From Streptomyces regalis (GTDB lineage Bacteria > Actinomycetota > Actinomycetes > Streptomycetales > Streptomycetaceae): a stretch of DNA of 64,000 nt. A program made the translations under genes and the position numbers. Below the pieces are notes generated by a model. It was not told the DNA's origin and made no database searches. It saw only the letters and a list, made by a program, of their open reading frames with translations. The stretch covers positions 186,001 to 250,000 of the forward strand of contig NZ_LLZG01000001.1 of the NCBI RefSeq assembly GCF_001509475.1, read 5' to 3'. Shown piece by piece: positions 26,601 through 33,784 of the stretch (its first letter is position 1; every line of letters begins with the position of its first letter).

Positions 26601-28178
26601 ATGCCTGTACACGAGGGACACCCGGGACACCGTACATACGACGCAGTCATCGTCGGCGGAGGCCACAACGGCCTGGTCGCCGCCGCCTACCTGGCCCGGG
26701 CCGGCCGGTCCGTGCTGGTACTGGAGCGGCTGCACACCACCGGGGGCGCCGCCGTGTCCACGCGGCCGTTCGCCGGCGTCGACGCACGGCTGTCGCGCTA
26801 CTCGTACCTGGTCAGCCTGCTGCCGAAGAAGATCGTCCGGGACCTCGGACTGGACTTCCGCGTCCGCACGCGCAACGTCTCCTCGTACACGCCGGTGGAG
26901 CGCGACGGCCGGCCGACCGGACTGCTGGTCGGGGGCGGCGAGCGGCGCACCCGGGAGGCGTTCGCCCGGCTGACCGGCGGCGAGCGCGAGTACGCGGCCT
27001 GGCAGCGGTTCTACGGCATGACCGGCGAGGTCGCCCAGCGGGTGTTCCCGACGCTCACCGACCCCCTGCCGAGCCGTGAGGAGCTGCGCCGCCGGGTGGA
27101 CGACGAGGAGGCCTGGCGGATCCTCTTCGAGGAGCCGATCGGTGTCGCGATCGAGGACCGGTTCATGGACGAACTGGTGCGGGGCGTGGTCCTGACGGAC
27201 GCGCTGATCGGCACCTTCGCCGACGCCCACGACGCGTCCCTGAAGCAGAACCGCTGCTTCCTCTACCACGTGATCGGCGGCGGCACCGGCAACTGGGACG
27301 TCCCCGTCGGCGGCATGGGGGCCCTCACCGACGCCCTGGCCACGGCGGCTCGTGCGGCGGGCGCGGCTGTCGTCACCGGCCACGAGGCGGTACGGATCGA
27401 CACGGACGGCCGTACGGCGGAGGTCACGTATCGGACGGCGGACGGTGAGGGCGTCGCCGCCGCCCGGCACGTGCTGGTGAACGCCTCCCCGCAGGAACTG
27501 GCCGCCCTCACCGGCGACACGCCCCCGACCCCCGCCGAGGGCGCCCAGCTCAAGGTGAACATGCTGCTCAAGCGCCTGCCCCGGCTGCGCGACAACTCCG
27601 TCGACCCCCGCGAGGCGTTCGCCGGCACCTTCCACATCGCCGAGAGCTACGGCCAACTGGCCACCGCCCACGCCCAGGCCGCCGCCGGGGAACTCCCCAC
27701 CGCGCCGCCGTCCGAGATCTACTGCCACTCGCTGACGGACCCGACGATCCTCGGGCCCGGCCTCGTCGAGCAGGGCTACCAGACCCTCACCCTGTTCGGC
27801 CTGCACACGCCGGCCCGGCTCTTCGAACGCGACAACGACGCCGTGCGTGAGGAACTGCTGAAGTCGACGCTCGCCCAGCTCGACGCCCACCTCGCGGAGC
27901 CGCTCGCCGACTGTCTGGCGACGGATGCGGACGGGCGGCCCTGCATCGAGGCGAAGACCCCGCTGGACCTGGAGCGCGACCTGCGCCTGCCCGGCGGCAA
28001 CATCTTCCACCGGGAGCTGACCTGGCCGTACGCCCAGGAGGGCACGGGGCGCTGGGGCGTGGAGACGCGGCACGCGAACGTGCTGCTGTGCGGGGCGGGC
28101 GCGGTGCGCGGGGGCGGGGTGAGCGGGGTGCCGGGGCACAACGCGGCGATGGCGCTGCTGGAGAGCGCCGACGGCTGA
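26601..28178 (+). CDS. FAD-dependent oxidoreductase, phytoene desaturase/PYROXD2-like
   Basis: An amine-oxidase/CrtI superfamily flavoprotein of 525 residues from ATG 26601. The dinucleotide fold is V-I-V-G-G-G-H-N-G-L-V-A-A-A-Y, followed by L-E-R-L-H-T-T-G-G-A. The C-terminal FAD motif ends in C-G-A-G-A-V-R-G-G-G-V-S-G-V-P-G. Relatives are annotated as phytoene desaturase or PYROXD2; there are no carotenoid genes nearby, so a carotenoid role is unlikely. Starts at 26565 or 26529 are possible. They would add residues encoded by rare codons including a TTA, which argues that the region is leader, not protein. Confidence 0.88.
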   Translation: MPVHEGHPGHRTYDAVIVGGGHNGLVAAAYLARAGRSVLVLERLHTTGGAAVSTRPFAGVDARLSRYSYLVSLLPKKIVRDLGLDFRVRTRNVSSYTPVERDGRPTGLLVGGGERRTREAFARLTGGEREYAAWQRFYGMTGEVAQRVFPTLTDPLPSREELRRRVDDEEAWRILFEEPIGVAIEDRFMDELVRGVVLTDALIGTFADAHDASLKQNRCFLYHVIGGGTGNWDVPVGGMGALTDALATAARAAGAAVVTGHEAVRIDTDGRTAEVTYRTADGEGVAAARHVLVNASPQELAALTGDTPPTPAEGAQLKVNMLLKRLPRLRDNSVDPREAFAGTFHIAESYGQLATAHAQAAAGELPTAPPSEIYCHSLTDPTILGPGLVEQGYQTLTLFGLHTPARLFERDNDAVREELLKSTLAQLDAHLAEPLADCLATDADGRPCIEAKTPLDLERDLRLPGGNIFHRELTWPYAQEGTGRWGVETRHANVLLCGAGAVRGGGVSGVPGHNAAMALLESADG

Positions 28179-28213
28179 CGCCGCCCAGGCCCGGGACGCC
28201 GCCGACGGCTGAC
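28167..28213 (+). repeat. 13-base direct repeat at the SDR deletion edge
   Basis: GCCGACGGCTGAC occurs at 28167-28179, covering the stop of the FAD oxidoreductase, and again at 28201-28213, where similarity of the opposite-strand SDR remnant ends. It may mark the end point of a deletion or duplication that removed the SDR 3' end. Confidence 0.6.
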
Positions 28214-28726
28214 ACGGGTCGACGATGCCGGGGGAGTTGCGCTCCCACTCGTCGACCATCTCGGTGAACGTGAGACCTGGCGCGATCGCGTTGACGCGAA
28301 TGCCCTCCCGGCCGTACGTGAATGGAGTTGTTGACGATCGCCCCGCGCCCGGCGGTCGCGCGGATGTCGGCGATCTCGGCCTTCATGGCCAGCCACGGCC
28401 CCTTTGAAGGCCAGGTCGAGCCGGCCGTACAGCTCGACGGTCCGTTCCACGGCGGCCCGGACGCTGCCGGCGTCGGCCAGGTCACAGCGCACGCACTCCG
28501 CGGTGCCACCGACTGCCCGGATCTCCTCGGTGACCGCCTTGAGCTGCGTCTGAGTGCGGGCCGCGAGGACCACGCGGGCGCCCTCGCGGGCGAACAGCCG
28601 CGCGGCGGCGGCGCCGATGCCGCGCCCGGCGCAGGTGACGAACGCGACCTTGCCGACGAGCAGTCCGGTGGCCGTGGTGGGGGTGATCGGTGTGCCGGCC
28701 GATGTGTGGTCCGGTGCGTGGGTCAT
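28214..28726 (-). pseudogene. Decayed short-chain dehydrogenase/reductase
   Basis: The first ~100 codons are a normal SDR: V-A-F-V-T-C-A-G-R-G-I-G-A-A-A-A (Rossmann TGxxxGIG region, with Cys in place of Gly), then V-V-L-A-A-R-T and Y-G-R-L-D-L-A-F. The sequence then jumps out of frame to pieces of the later fold: L-A-M-K-A-E-I near 28390, G-A-I-V-N-N-S near 28335, and V-N-A-I-A-P-G-L-T-F-T near 28290, each in a different frame from the one before. The segments for the NNAG motif and the catalytic Ser-Tyr-Lys are missing, and the C-terminus stops after about ten more codons. It is therefore a remnant with at least two internal deletions and a 3' truncation. Confidence 0.85.
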
Positions 28727-28760
28727 GGCAACGAGCCTGGGTCCGCCCGCCGCCGCTCAT

Positions 28761-28781
28761 CCAGGCACCGGCAGTACCTGG
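28761..28781. promoter_or_regulatory. Candidate operator dyad between the two pseudogenes
   Basis: CCAGGCA and TACCTGG are near-perfect seven-base arms (one mismatch) seven bases apart. It lies upstream of the SDR remnant and next to a tandem repeat, in the former divergent promoter, and is a plausible site for the lost MmyB-type regulator. Confidence 0.4.
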
Positions 28782-28784
28782 CTG

Positions 28785-28823
28785 CGCACTCGGCACCCGC
28801 ACTCGGCACCCGCACTCGGCACC
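28785..28823 (+). repeat. Three perfect copies of a 13-base unit
   Basis: CGCACTCGGCACC is repeated three times without mismatch, immediately before the truncated regulator gene (GTG 28840). The array pushes apart the promoter elements of the divergent pair. It may be slippage expansion in a promoter no longer under selection, or iterated binding sites. Confidence 0.85.
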
Positions 28824-28839
28824 CGCGCATACTGGGGAC

Positions 28840-29217
28840 GTGGACCGACGACAACTGGCGGACTTCCTGCGCGGCAGGCGCGAGCGCATCACCCCCGCCG
28901 ATGCGGGGCAACTGCGCGCCGCGGCGGCCCGCTACCCCGACGACCCTGAACTGACCGCTCTGATCGCCGAACTCCTCGACGACAGCGAGCAGTTCGCGGC
29001 ACTGTGGGCGGCCCACGAGGTCACCCCCGCGCCCACCCTCCGCAAGACCTTCGACCACCCTGTCGTAGGTCCCGTCACGGTCAACTGCGACGTCCTCGAC
29101 ATCGCCGACCGGGACCAGCGGGTCGTCATCCACACCGCCACTCCCGGGTCGTCGTCCGACGAGGCGCTACGGTTCCTGTCGGTCGTCGGTGCCCAGCGCC
29201 TGCACGTTCCCGGCTGA
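28840..29217 (+). pseudogene. Truncated MmyB-type XRE regulator (internal deletion)
   Basis: A frame of 125 codons from GTG 28840. The start, R-R-Q-L-A-D-F-L-R-G-R-R-E-R-I, is the usual opening of Streptomyces XRE/MmyB regulators. The rest (about residues 25-125) matches the end of the MmyB ligand-binding domain, with A-R-Y-P-D-D, F-A-A-L-W-A-A-H-E-V and a closing R-L-H-V-P-G. The helix-turn-helix and most of the ligand domain, roughly 150 residues, are absent although the frame is kept. Full-length members are about 280 residues. It cannot bind DNA in the normal way. Together with the adjacent SDR remnant it is a dead regulator-target pair. Confidence 0.75.
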
Positions 29218-29221
29218 GCGG

Positions 29222-30994
29222 TCAGTCGGCGGAGGCCGCCCAGCCCTTCGCCGTCATCCGCGCCGCGTCCGCGGGCCGGGTGTCGTCGAAGACGACGGTG
29301 CCCGCCGCCTCCACGCGCAGACCGTCGACGTACGCGCCACGGCCCACGTACAGCCGGTCGGTCGCGTACCGCCAGCGGAGCTCCAGCTGCCGGTGCGCGG
29401 GGAGCGGCGCCGTCAGGCGGTGCCAGACGCGGCCGGACCAGCCGGTGACCGTGCCGGTCGGGTGATCCTGCGGGCGCTCGCCGCGGCGTGTCGTCGTGAA
29501 GGGGACCTGCTGCCAGGTGGTGCCCCTGTCGGTCGTCGACTCCAGGGTGAGGACGTCCGACTGGGGTTCGGTGTCCCACCACAGGGCGCAGCACAGCCGT
29601 GCGTCGCCCGAGGACGTGTCGAGCGCGGGGAGCGCGAGGGTCGCGGTCGTGGCGCTCGCCATTCCCGTGAACCACGCGGTACGGCCGTGCCGGGGGCGGA
29701 CCGGTACGGCACGGGCCATGTTGTCCGCGGCGGCGACCCGGGGCGCGGAACCGGAACGCCAACTGCGCACCGGGTGGACCGAGTTGCCGAGGACGACGAG
29801 GAAGGAGTCGGTCGTCGGGTCGAGGACCAGCGAGGTGCCGGTGAAGCCGGTGTGGCCCGCGGTGCGCGGGGTGGCCATCGCGCCCATGTACCAGTGCTGG
29901 TAGAGCTCGAAGCCGAGGCCGTGCTCGTCACCCGGGAAGGCGGTGTTGAAGTCGGTGAACATCAGCTCCACCGACTCCGGCTCCAGGATGCGCGCCCTGC
30001 CGTAGGACCCGCCGTTGAGCAGCGTCCGGCCGAGGACCGCGAGGTCCCAGGCGTTCGAGAACACGCCCGCGTGGCCCGCGACCCCGCCGAGGCTGAAGGC
30101 GTTCTCGTCGTGCACCTCGCCCCACACGAGCCCACGGTCCAGGCCGGACCAGGGTTTGCGGGCGTCCTCGGTGGCCGCGATCTTCGCCTTCCAGGCGGCG
30201 GGCGGGTTGTAGCGGGTGCGGCGCATGCCCAGCGGGCCGGTTATCTCGTCACGGAGGAGGGTGTCGAGCGTACGGCCGGTGATCTTCTCCAGGACCAGCT
30301 GGAGGGAGATCAGGTTCAGGTCCGAGTAGAGGTACTTGGTGCCCGGAGCGTTCAGTGGCGCCTCGTTCCAGATGAGTTGGAGCTTCTCCTCGTACGTCGG
30401 CGCGTTGTACAGCGGGATCCAGGCGCTCAATCCCGAGGTGTGGGTGAGGAGCTGACGGATCGTGATGTCCTGCTTGCCCGCGCGGCCGAAGTCCGGGAGG
30501 TAGGAGGCGACCGCCGCCTCCAGCCCGAGGGCACCCCACTCGATCTGCTGCACGGCGAGGATCGAGGTGAACAGCTTGGACACCGAGGCCAGATCGAAGA
30601 CCGTCTCCTCGGCCATCGGGATCTGCTGGTCGACCGGGAACTCGACGCCGGTGTCGGTCTTCTCGTCGTACGCCTGGTAGCGCACCGCCGTCCCGATCGG
30701 CTGGTGCAGGGCCACCGTGCCGCCGCGCCCGGCGAGCAGGACGGCGCCCGCGTACCAGGGGTGCTTGGGGGAGGGGCCCAGGAACGCCTCGGCGTCGGTG
30801 ACGAGTCGGCGGAGGTGGGTGGGGAGGAGGCCGGCCTGCTCGGGGGAGCCGTGCCGGAGTGTGCGGTGCCCCTGTGCGGCCGATGCTTCGGCTGGGCCTG
30901 CGGGGAACGGCGCGACGGCGATTGCACCGCCCAGGGCAAGGGCTCTTCGGGTCAGTTGACGACGGGTCAGTCCGGTGTGCACCTCATCGGTCAT
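29222..30994 (-). CDS. Secreted serine hydrolase, class C beta-lactamase/PBP4 fold
   Basis: A 590-residue exported hydrolase. The N-terminus has a twin-arginine-type signal (R-R-Q-L-T-R-R-A-L-A-L-G-G). The catalytic Ser-Lys pair is Ser137-x-x-Lys140 in L-A-S-V-S-K-L-F, the Tyr element is Y-S-D at 223-225, and the third motif is G-H-T-G in the C-terminal half of that domain. Residues ~410-590 form an additional beta-rich domain with T-W-Q-Q-V-P and W-R-Y-A-T, probably carbohydrate- or wall-binding. Likely functions are a D-aminopeptidase, esterase or wall hydrolase; a true beta-lactamase is unlikely. It is divergent from the nitronate monooxygenase gene, with a shared operator candidate between. 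Confidence 0.9.
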   Translation of the reverse strand: MTDEVHTGLTRRQLTRRALALGGAIAVAPFPAGPAEASAAQGHRTLRHGSPEQAGLLPTHLRRLVTDAEAFLGPSPKHPWYAGAVLLAGRGGTVALHQPIGTAVRYQAYDEKTDTGVEFPVDQQIPMAEETVFDLASVSKLFTSILAVQQIEWGALGLEAAVASYLPDFGRAGKQDITIRQLLTHTSGLSAWIPLYNAPTYEEKLQLIWNEAPLNAPGTKYLYSDLNLISLQLVLEKITGRTLDTLLRDEITGPLGMRRTRYNPPAAWKAKIAATEDARKPWSGLDRGLVWGEVHDENAFSLGGVAGHAGVFSNAWDLAVLGRTLLNGGSYGRARILEPESVELMFTDFNTAFPGDEHGLGFELYQHWYMGAMATPRTAGHTGFTGTSLVLDPTTDSFLVVLGNSVHPVRSWRSGSAPRVAAADNMARAVPVRPRHGRTAWFTGMASATTATLALPALDTSSGDARLCCALWWDTEPQSDVLTLESTTDRGTTWQQVPFTTTRRGERPQDHPTGTVTGWSGRVWHRLTAPLPAHRQLELRWRYATDRLYVGRGAYVDGLRVEAAGTVVFDDTRPADAARMTAKGWAASAD

Positions 30995-31018
30995 CGCGCA
31001 ACTCTATCCGGCAACCGA

Positions 31019-31037
31019 ATCTGACGGGCTATCAGAT
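31019..31037. promoter_or_regulatory. Candidate operator between serine hydrolase and nitronate monooxygenase
   Basis: ATCTGA and TCAGAT are perfect six-base arms seven bases apart in the 84-base divergent promoter, the typical shape of a GntR or TetR site. No regulator gene is adjacent. Confidence 0.4.
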
Positions 31038-31078
31038 AACCTCTTCCGTCCTCCGGAGGACTGCGGCATCCTGCGCCC

Positions 31079-32188
31079 ATGCAGACGGAGCTGAGCAAGA
31101 AACTGGGAGTCGAGCACGCCATCTTCGGCTTCACGCCGTTCCCCGCCGTCGCCGCGGCCATCAGCCGGGCCGGCGGTTTCGGAGTGCTCGGCGCGGTCCG
31201 CTACACCGCCCCCGACGACCTCAAACGCGACCTCGACTGGATCGAGGGCCATGTGGAGGGCATGCCGTACGGACTGGACGTCGTCATGCCGGCGAAGAAG
31301 GTCGAGGGCGTCACCGAGGCGGACGTCGAGGCGATGATTCCGCAGGGGCACCGGCAGTTCATCAGGGACACCCTCGCCAAGTACGGCGTGCCCGAACTGG
31401 CCGAGGGTGAGGCGTCCGGCTGGCGTATCACCGGGTGGATGGAGCAGGTCGCCCGCACCCAGCTCGACGTCGCCTTCGACTACCCGATCAAGCTGCTCGC
31501 CAACGCCCTGGGCTCGCCGCCCGCGGACGTCGTGGAGCGCGCCCATGACCGGGGTGTGCTGGTCGCCGCGCTCGCGGGCAGCGCCCGGCATGCCGTCAAG
31601 CACAAGGAGGGCGGTATCGACATCGTGGTCGCACAGGGCTACGAGGCGGGCGGCCACACCGGTGAGATCGCTTCCATGGTGCTCACGCCGGAGGTGGTGG
31701 AAGCGGTCGACCCGCTGCCCGTACTGGCGGCCGGGGGGATCGGGAGCGGCCAGCAGGTGGCTGCCGCACTCAGCCTCGGCGCCCAGGGTGTGTGGCTCGG
31801 CTCCATATGGCTGACCACCACAGAGGCCGAACTCCCCTCACCCAGGCTCATCCAGAAGTTGCTGGCCGCCGGCTCCGGCGACACCGTGCGCTCCCGCGCC
31901 CTGACCGGAAAACCCGCACGTCAGCTGCGCACCGAGTGGACCGACGCCTGGGACGACACGAACGGGCCCGGCACCCTCCCCATGCCCCTGCAGGGACTGC
32001 TCGTCGCCGACGCCGTCTCCCGGATCCAGAAGTACGAGGTCGAGCCGCTGCTCGGCACCCCCGTCGGCCAGATCGTGGGCCGGATGAACAGCGAACGCAG
32101 CGTCCAGGCCGTCTTCGACGACCTCACCCGCGGCTTCGAACGAGCCGTCGATCGCATCAACCGCATCGCCGGAAGGAGCGGCCAGTGA
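31079..32188 (+). CDS. Nitronate monooxygenase (FMN)
   Basis: A 369-residue TIM-barrel flavoprotein that oxidises nitronates such as propionate 3-nitronate. The FMN phosphate motif is V-L-A-A-G-G-I-G-S-G-Q-Q-V-A-A, and the active-site loop is G-Y-E-A-G-G-H-T-G, the family hallmark. F-T-P-F-P-A-V-A-A-A-I-S-R-A-G-G-F-G-V-L-G opens the barrel. The ATG has no close ribosome-binding site (GGAGG is about 19 bases away). The 3' end overlaps the acyl-CoA synthetase by four bases (GTGA), so the two are translationally coupled. The pairing suggests the real substrate may be an acyl or keto compound rather than a nitronate. Confidence 0.92.
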   Translation: MQTELSKKLGVEHAIFGFTPFPAVAAAISRAGGFGVLGAVRYTAPDDLKRDLDWIEGHVEGMPYGLDVVMPAKKVEGVTEADVEAMIPQGHRQFIRDTLAKYGVPELAEGEASGWRITGWMEQVARTQLDVAFDYPIKLLANALGSPPADVVERAHDRGVLVAALAGSARHAVKHKEGGIDIVVAQGYEAGGHTGEIASMVLTPEVVEAVDPLPVLAAGGIGSGQQVAAALSLGAQGVWLGSIWLTTTEAELPSPRLIQKLLAAGSGDTVRSRALTGKPARQLRTEWTDAWDDTNGPGTLPMPLQGLLVADAVSRIQKYEVEPLLGTPVGQIVGRMNSERSVQAVFDDLTRGFERAVDRINRIAGRSGQ

Positions 32189-33738
32189 CGAGCACACCCC
32201 CCGCAGGCTTCTGGGCCCAGGCCGCGGCCGACCCCCACCGCACGGTCCTCGTCGCCCCCGACGGCGAGGAGTGGACCGCCGGCCGACTGCACGCCGCCGC
32301 GAACCGCCTCGTCCGCGGTCTGCGCGCGGCCGGCATGGAACGCGGCGACGCCTTCGCCGTCGTCCTGCCCAACAGCGCCGAGTTCTTCACCGCGTACCTC
32401 GCCGCCAGCCAGGCCGGGTTCTACCTGGTCCCCATCAACCACCACTTCGTCGGCCCCGAGATCGCCTGGATCGTCGCCGACTCCGGCGCCAAGGTGCTCC
32501 TCGCCCACGAACGCTTCGCCGCACCCGCGCGTCACGCCGCCGACGAGGCCTGCCTGCCCGGCACCCACCGGTACGCGATCGGCACGGTCGAGGGCTTCAG
32601 GCCGTACGCCGAACTCCTCGACGGACAACGGGAGTCGGCACCCGCCGACCGCACCCTGGGCTGGGTCATGAACTACACCTCGGGCACCACCGGCCGCCCG
32701 CGCGGCATCCGGCGCCCGCTGCCGGGCAAGGTCCCCGAGGAGTCGTACCTGGGCGGATTCCTCGGCATCTTCGGCATCCGCCCGTTCGACGACAACGTGC
32801 ACCTCGTCTGCTCGCCGCTGTACCACACGGCCGTCCTCCAGTTCGCGGGCGCGTCCCTGCACATAGGGCACCGGCTGGTCCTCATGGACAAGTGGGTCCC
32901 GGAGGAGATGCTCCGCCTGATCGACGCCCACCAGTGCACGCACACCCATATGGTCCCGACCCAGTTCCACCGCCTGCTCGCCCTGCCCGAGGAAGTGCGG
33001 GCCCGCTACGACGTCTCCTCCATGCGGCACGCCATCCACGGCGCCGCCCCCTGCCCCGACCACGTGAAGCGGGCGATGCTCGACTGGTGGGGCCCGTGTG
33101 TGGAGGAGTACTACGCGGCCAGCGAGGGCGGTGGCGCCTTCGCCACCGCGGAGGACTGGCTGAAGAAACCCGGCACCGTCGGCAAGGCCTGGCCCATCAG
33201 CGAACTGGCCATCTTCGACGACGACGGCAACCGGCTCCCGCCGGGCGAACTCGGCACCGTCTACCTGAAGATGAACACCGGCGGCTTCGCCTACCACAAG
33301 GACGAGGCCAAGACGAGGAAGAACCGCATCGGTGACTTCTTCACCGTCGGCGACCTCGGCTGTCTCGACGAGGACGGCTACCTCTTTCTCCGCGACCGCA
33401 AGATCGACATGATCATCTCGGGCGGGGTCAACATCTACCCGGCCGAGATCGAGTCCGTGCTCCTGGCCCACCCGGCCGTCGCCGATGCCGCCGCCTTCGG
33501 CATCCCGCACGACGACTGGGGCGAAGAGGTCAAGGCCGTCGTCGAACCGGCCCACGGTCACCAGCCCGGCCCCGACCTCGCCGCCGCGATCCTCGACCAC
33601 TGTGCCGAGCAACTCGCCGGCTACAAGCGGCCCAAGAGCGTCGACTTCATCACCGAGATGCCGCGCGATCCCAACGGCAAGCTGTACAAGCGGCGGTTGC
33701 GGGCCCCGTACTGGGAGGGGCGGGCGCGATCCATGTGA
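32185..33738 (+). CDS. AMP-binding acyl-CoA synthetase
   Basis: An adenylate-forming ligase, 517 residues from GTG 32185, with GGAAGGAG just upstream and a GTGA overlap with the nitronate monooxygenase stop. Motifs: N-Y-T-S-G-T-T-G-R-P-R-G (P-loop), a Y-Y-A-A-S-E-G-G adenine-binding turn, G-D-L-G-C-L-D-E-D-G-Y-L and the C-terminal P-N-G-K-L-Y-K-R with the catalytic Lys. It activates a carboxylic acid as acyl-AMP then acyl-CoA. The relation to FadD-type ligases is clear but the acid is not identifiable. Confidence 0.93.
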   Translation: MTSTPPAGFWAQAAADPHRTVLVAPDGEEWTAGRLHAAANRLVRGLRAAGMERGDAFAVVLPNSAEFFTAYLAASQAGFYLVPINHHFVGPEIAWIVADSGAKVLLAHERFAAPARHAADEACLPGTHRYAIGTVEGFRPYAELLDGQRESAPADRTLGWVMNYTSGTTGRPRGIRRPLPGKVPEESYLGGFLGIFGIRPFDDNVHLVCSPLYHTAVLQFAGASLHIGHRLVLMDKWVPEEMLRLIDAHQCTHTHMVPTQFHRLLALPEEVRARYDVSSMRHAIHGAAPCPDHVKRAMLDWWGPCVEEYYAASEGGGAFATAEDWLKKPGTVGKAWPISELAIFDDDGNRLPPGELGTVYLKMNTGGFAYHKDEAKTRKNRIGDFFTVGDLGCLDEDGYLFLRDRKIDMIISGGVNIYPAEIESVLLAHPAVADAAAFGIPHDDWGEEVKAVVEPAHGHQPGPDLAAAILDHCAEQLAGYKRPKSVDFITEMPRDPNGKLYKRRLRAPYWEGRARSM

Positions 33739-33784
33739 CCACGGCCCGGCGCGTCGTCCGAGGCCGGTGGCCGGCTGGGAGGCC

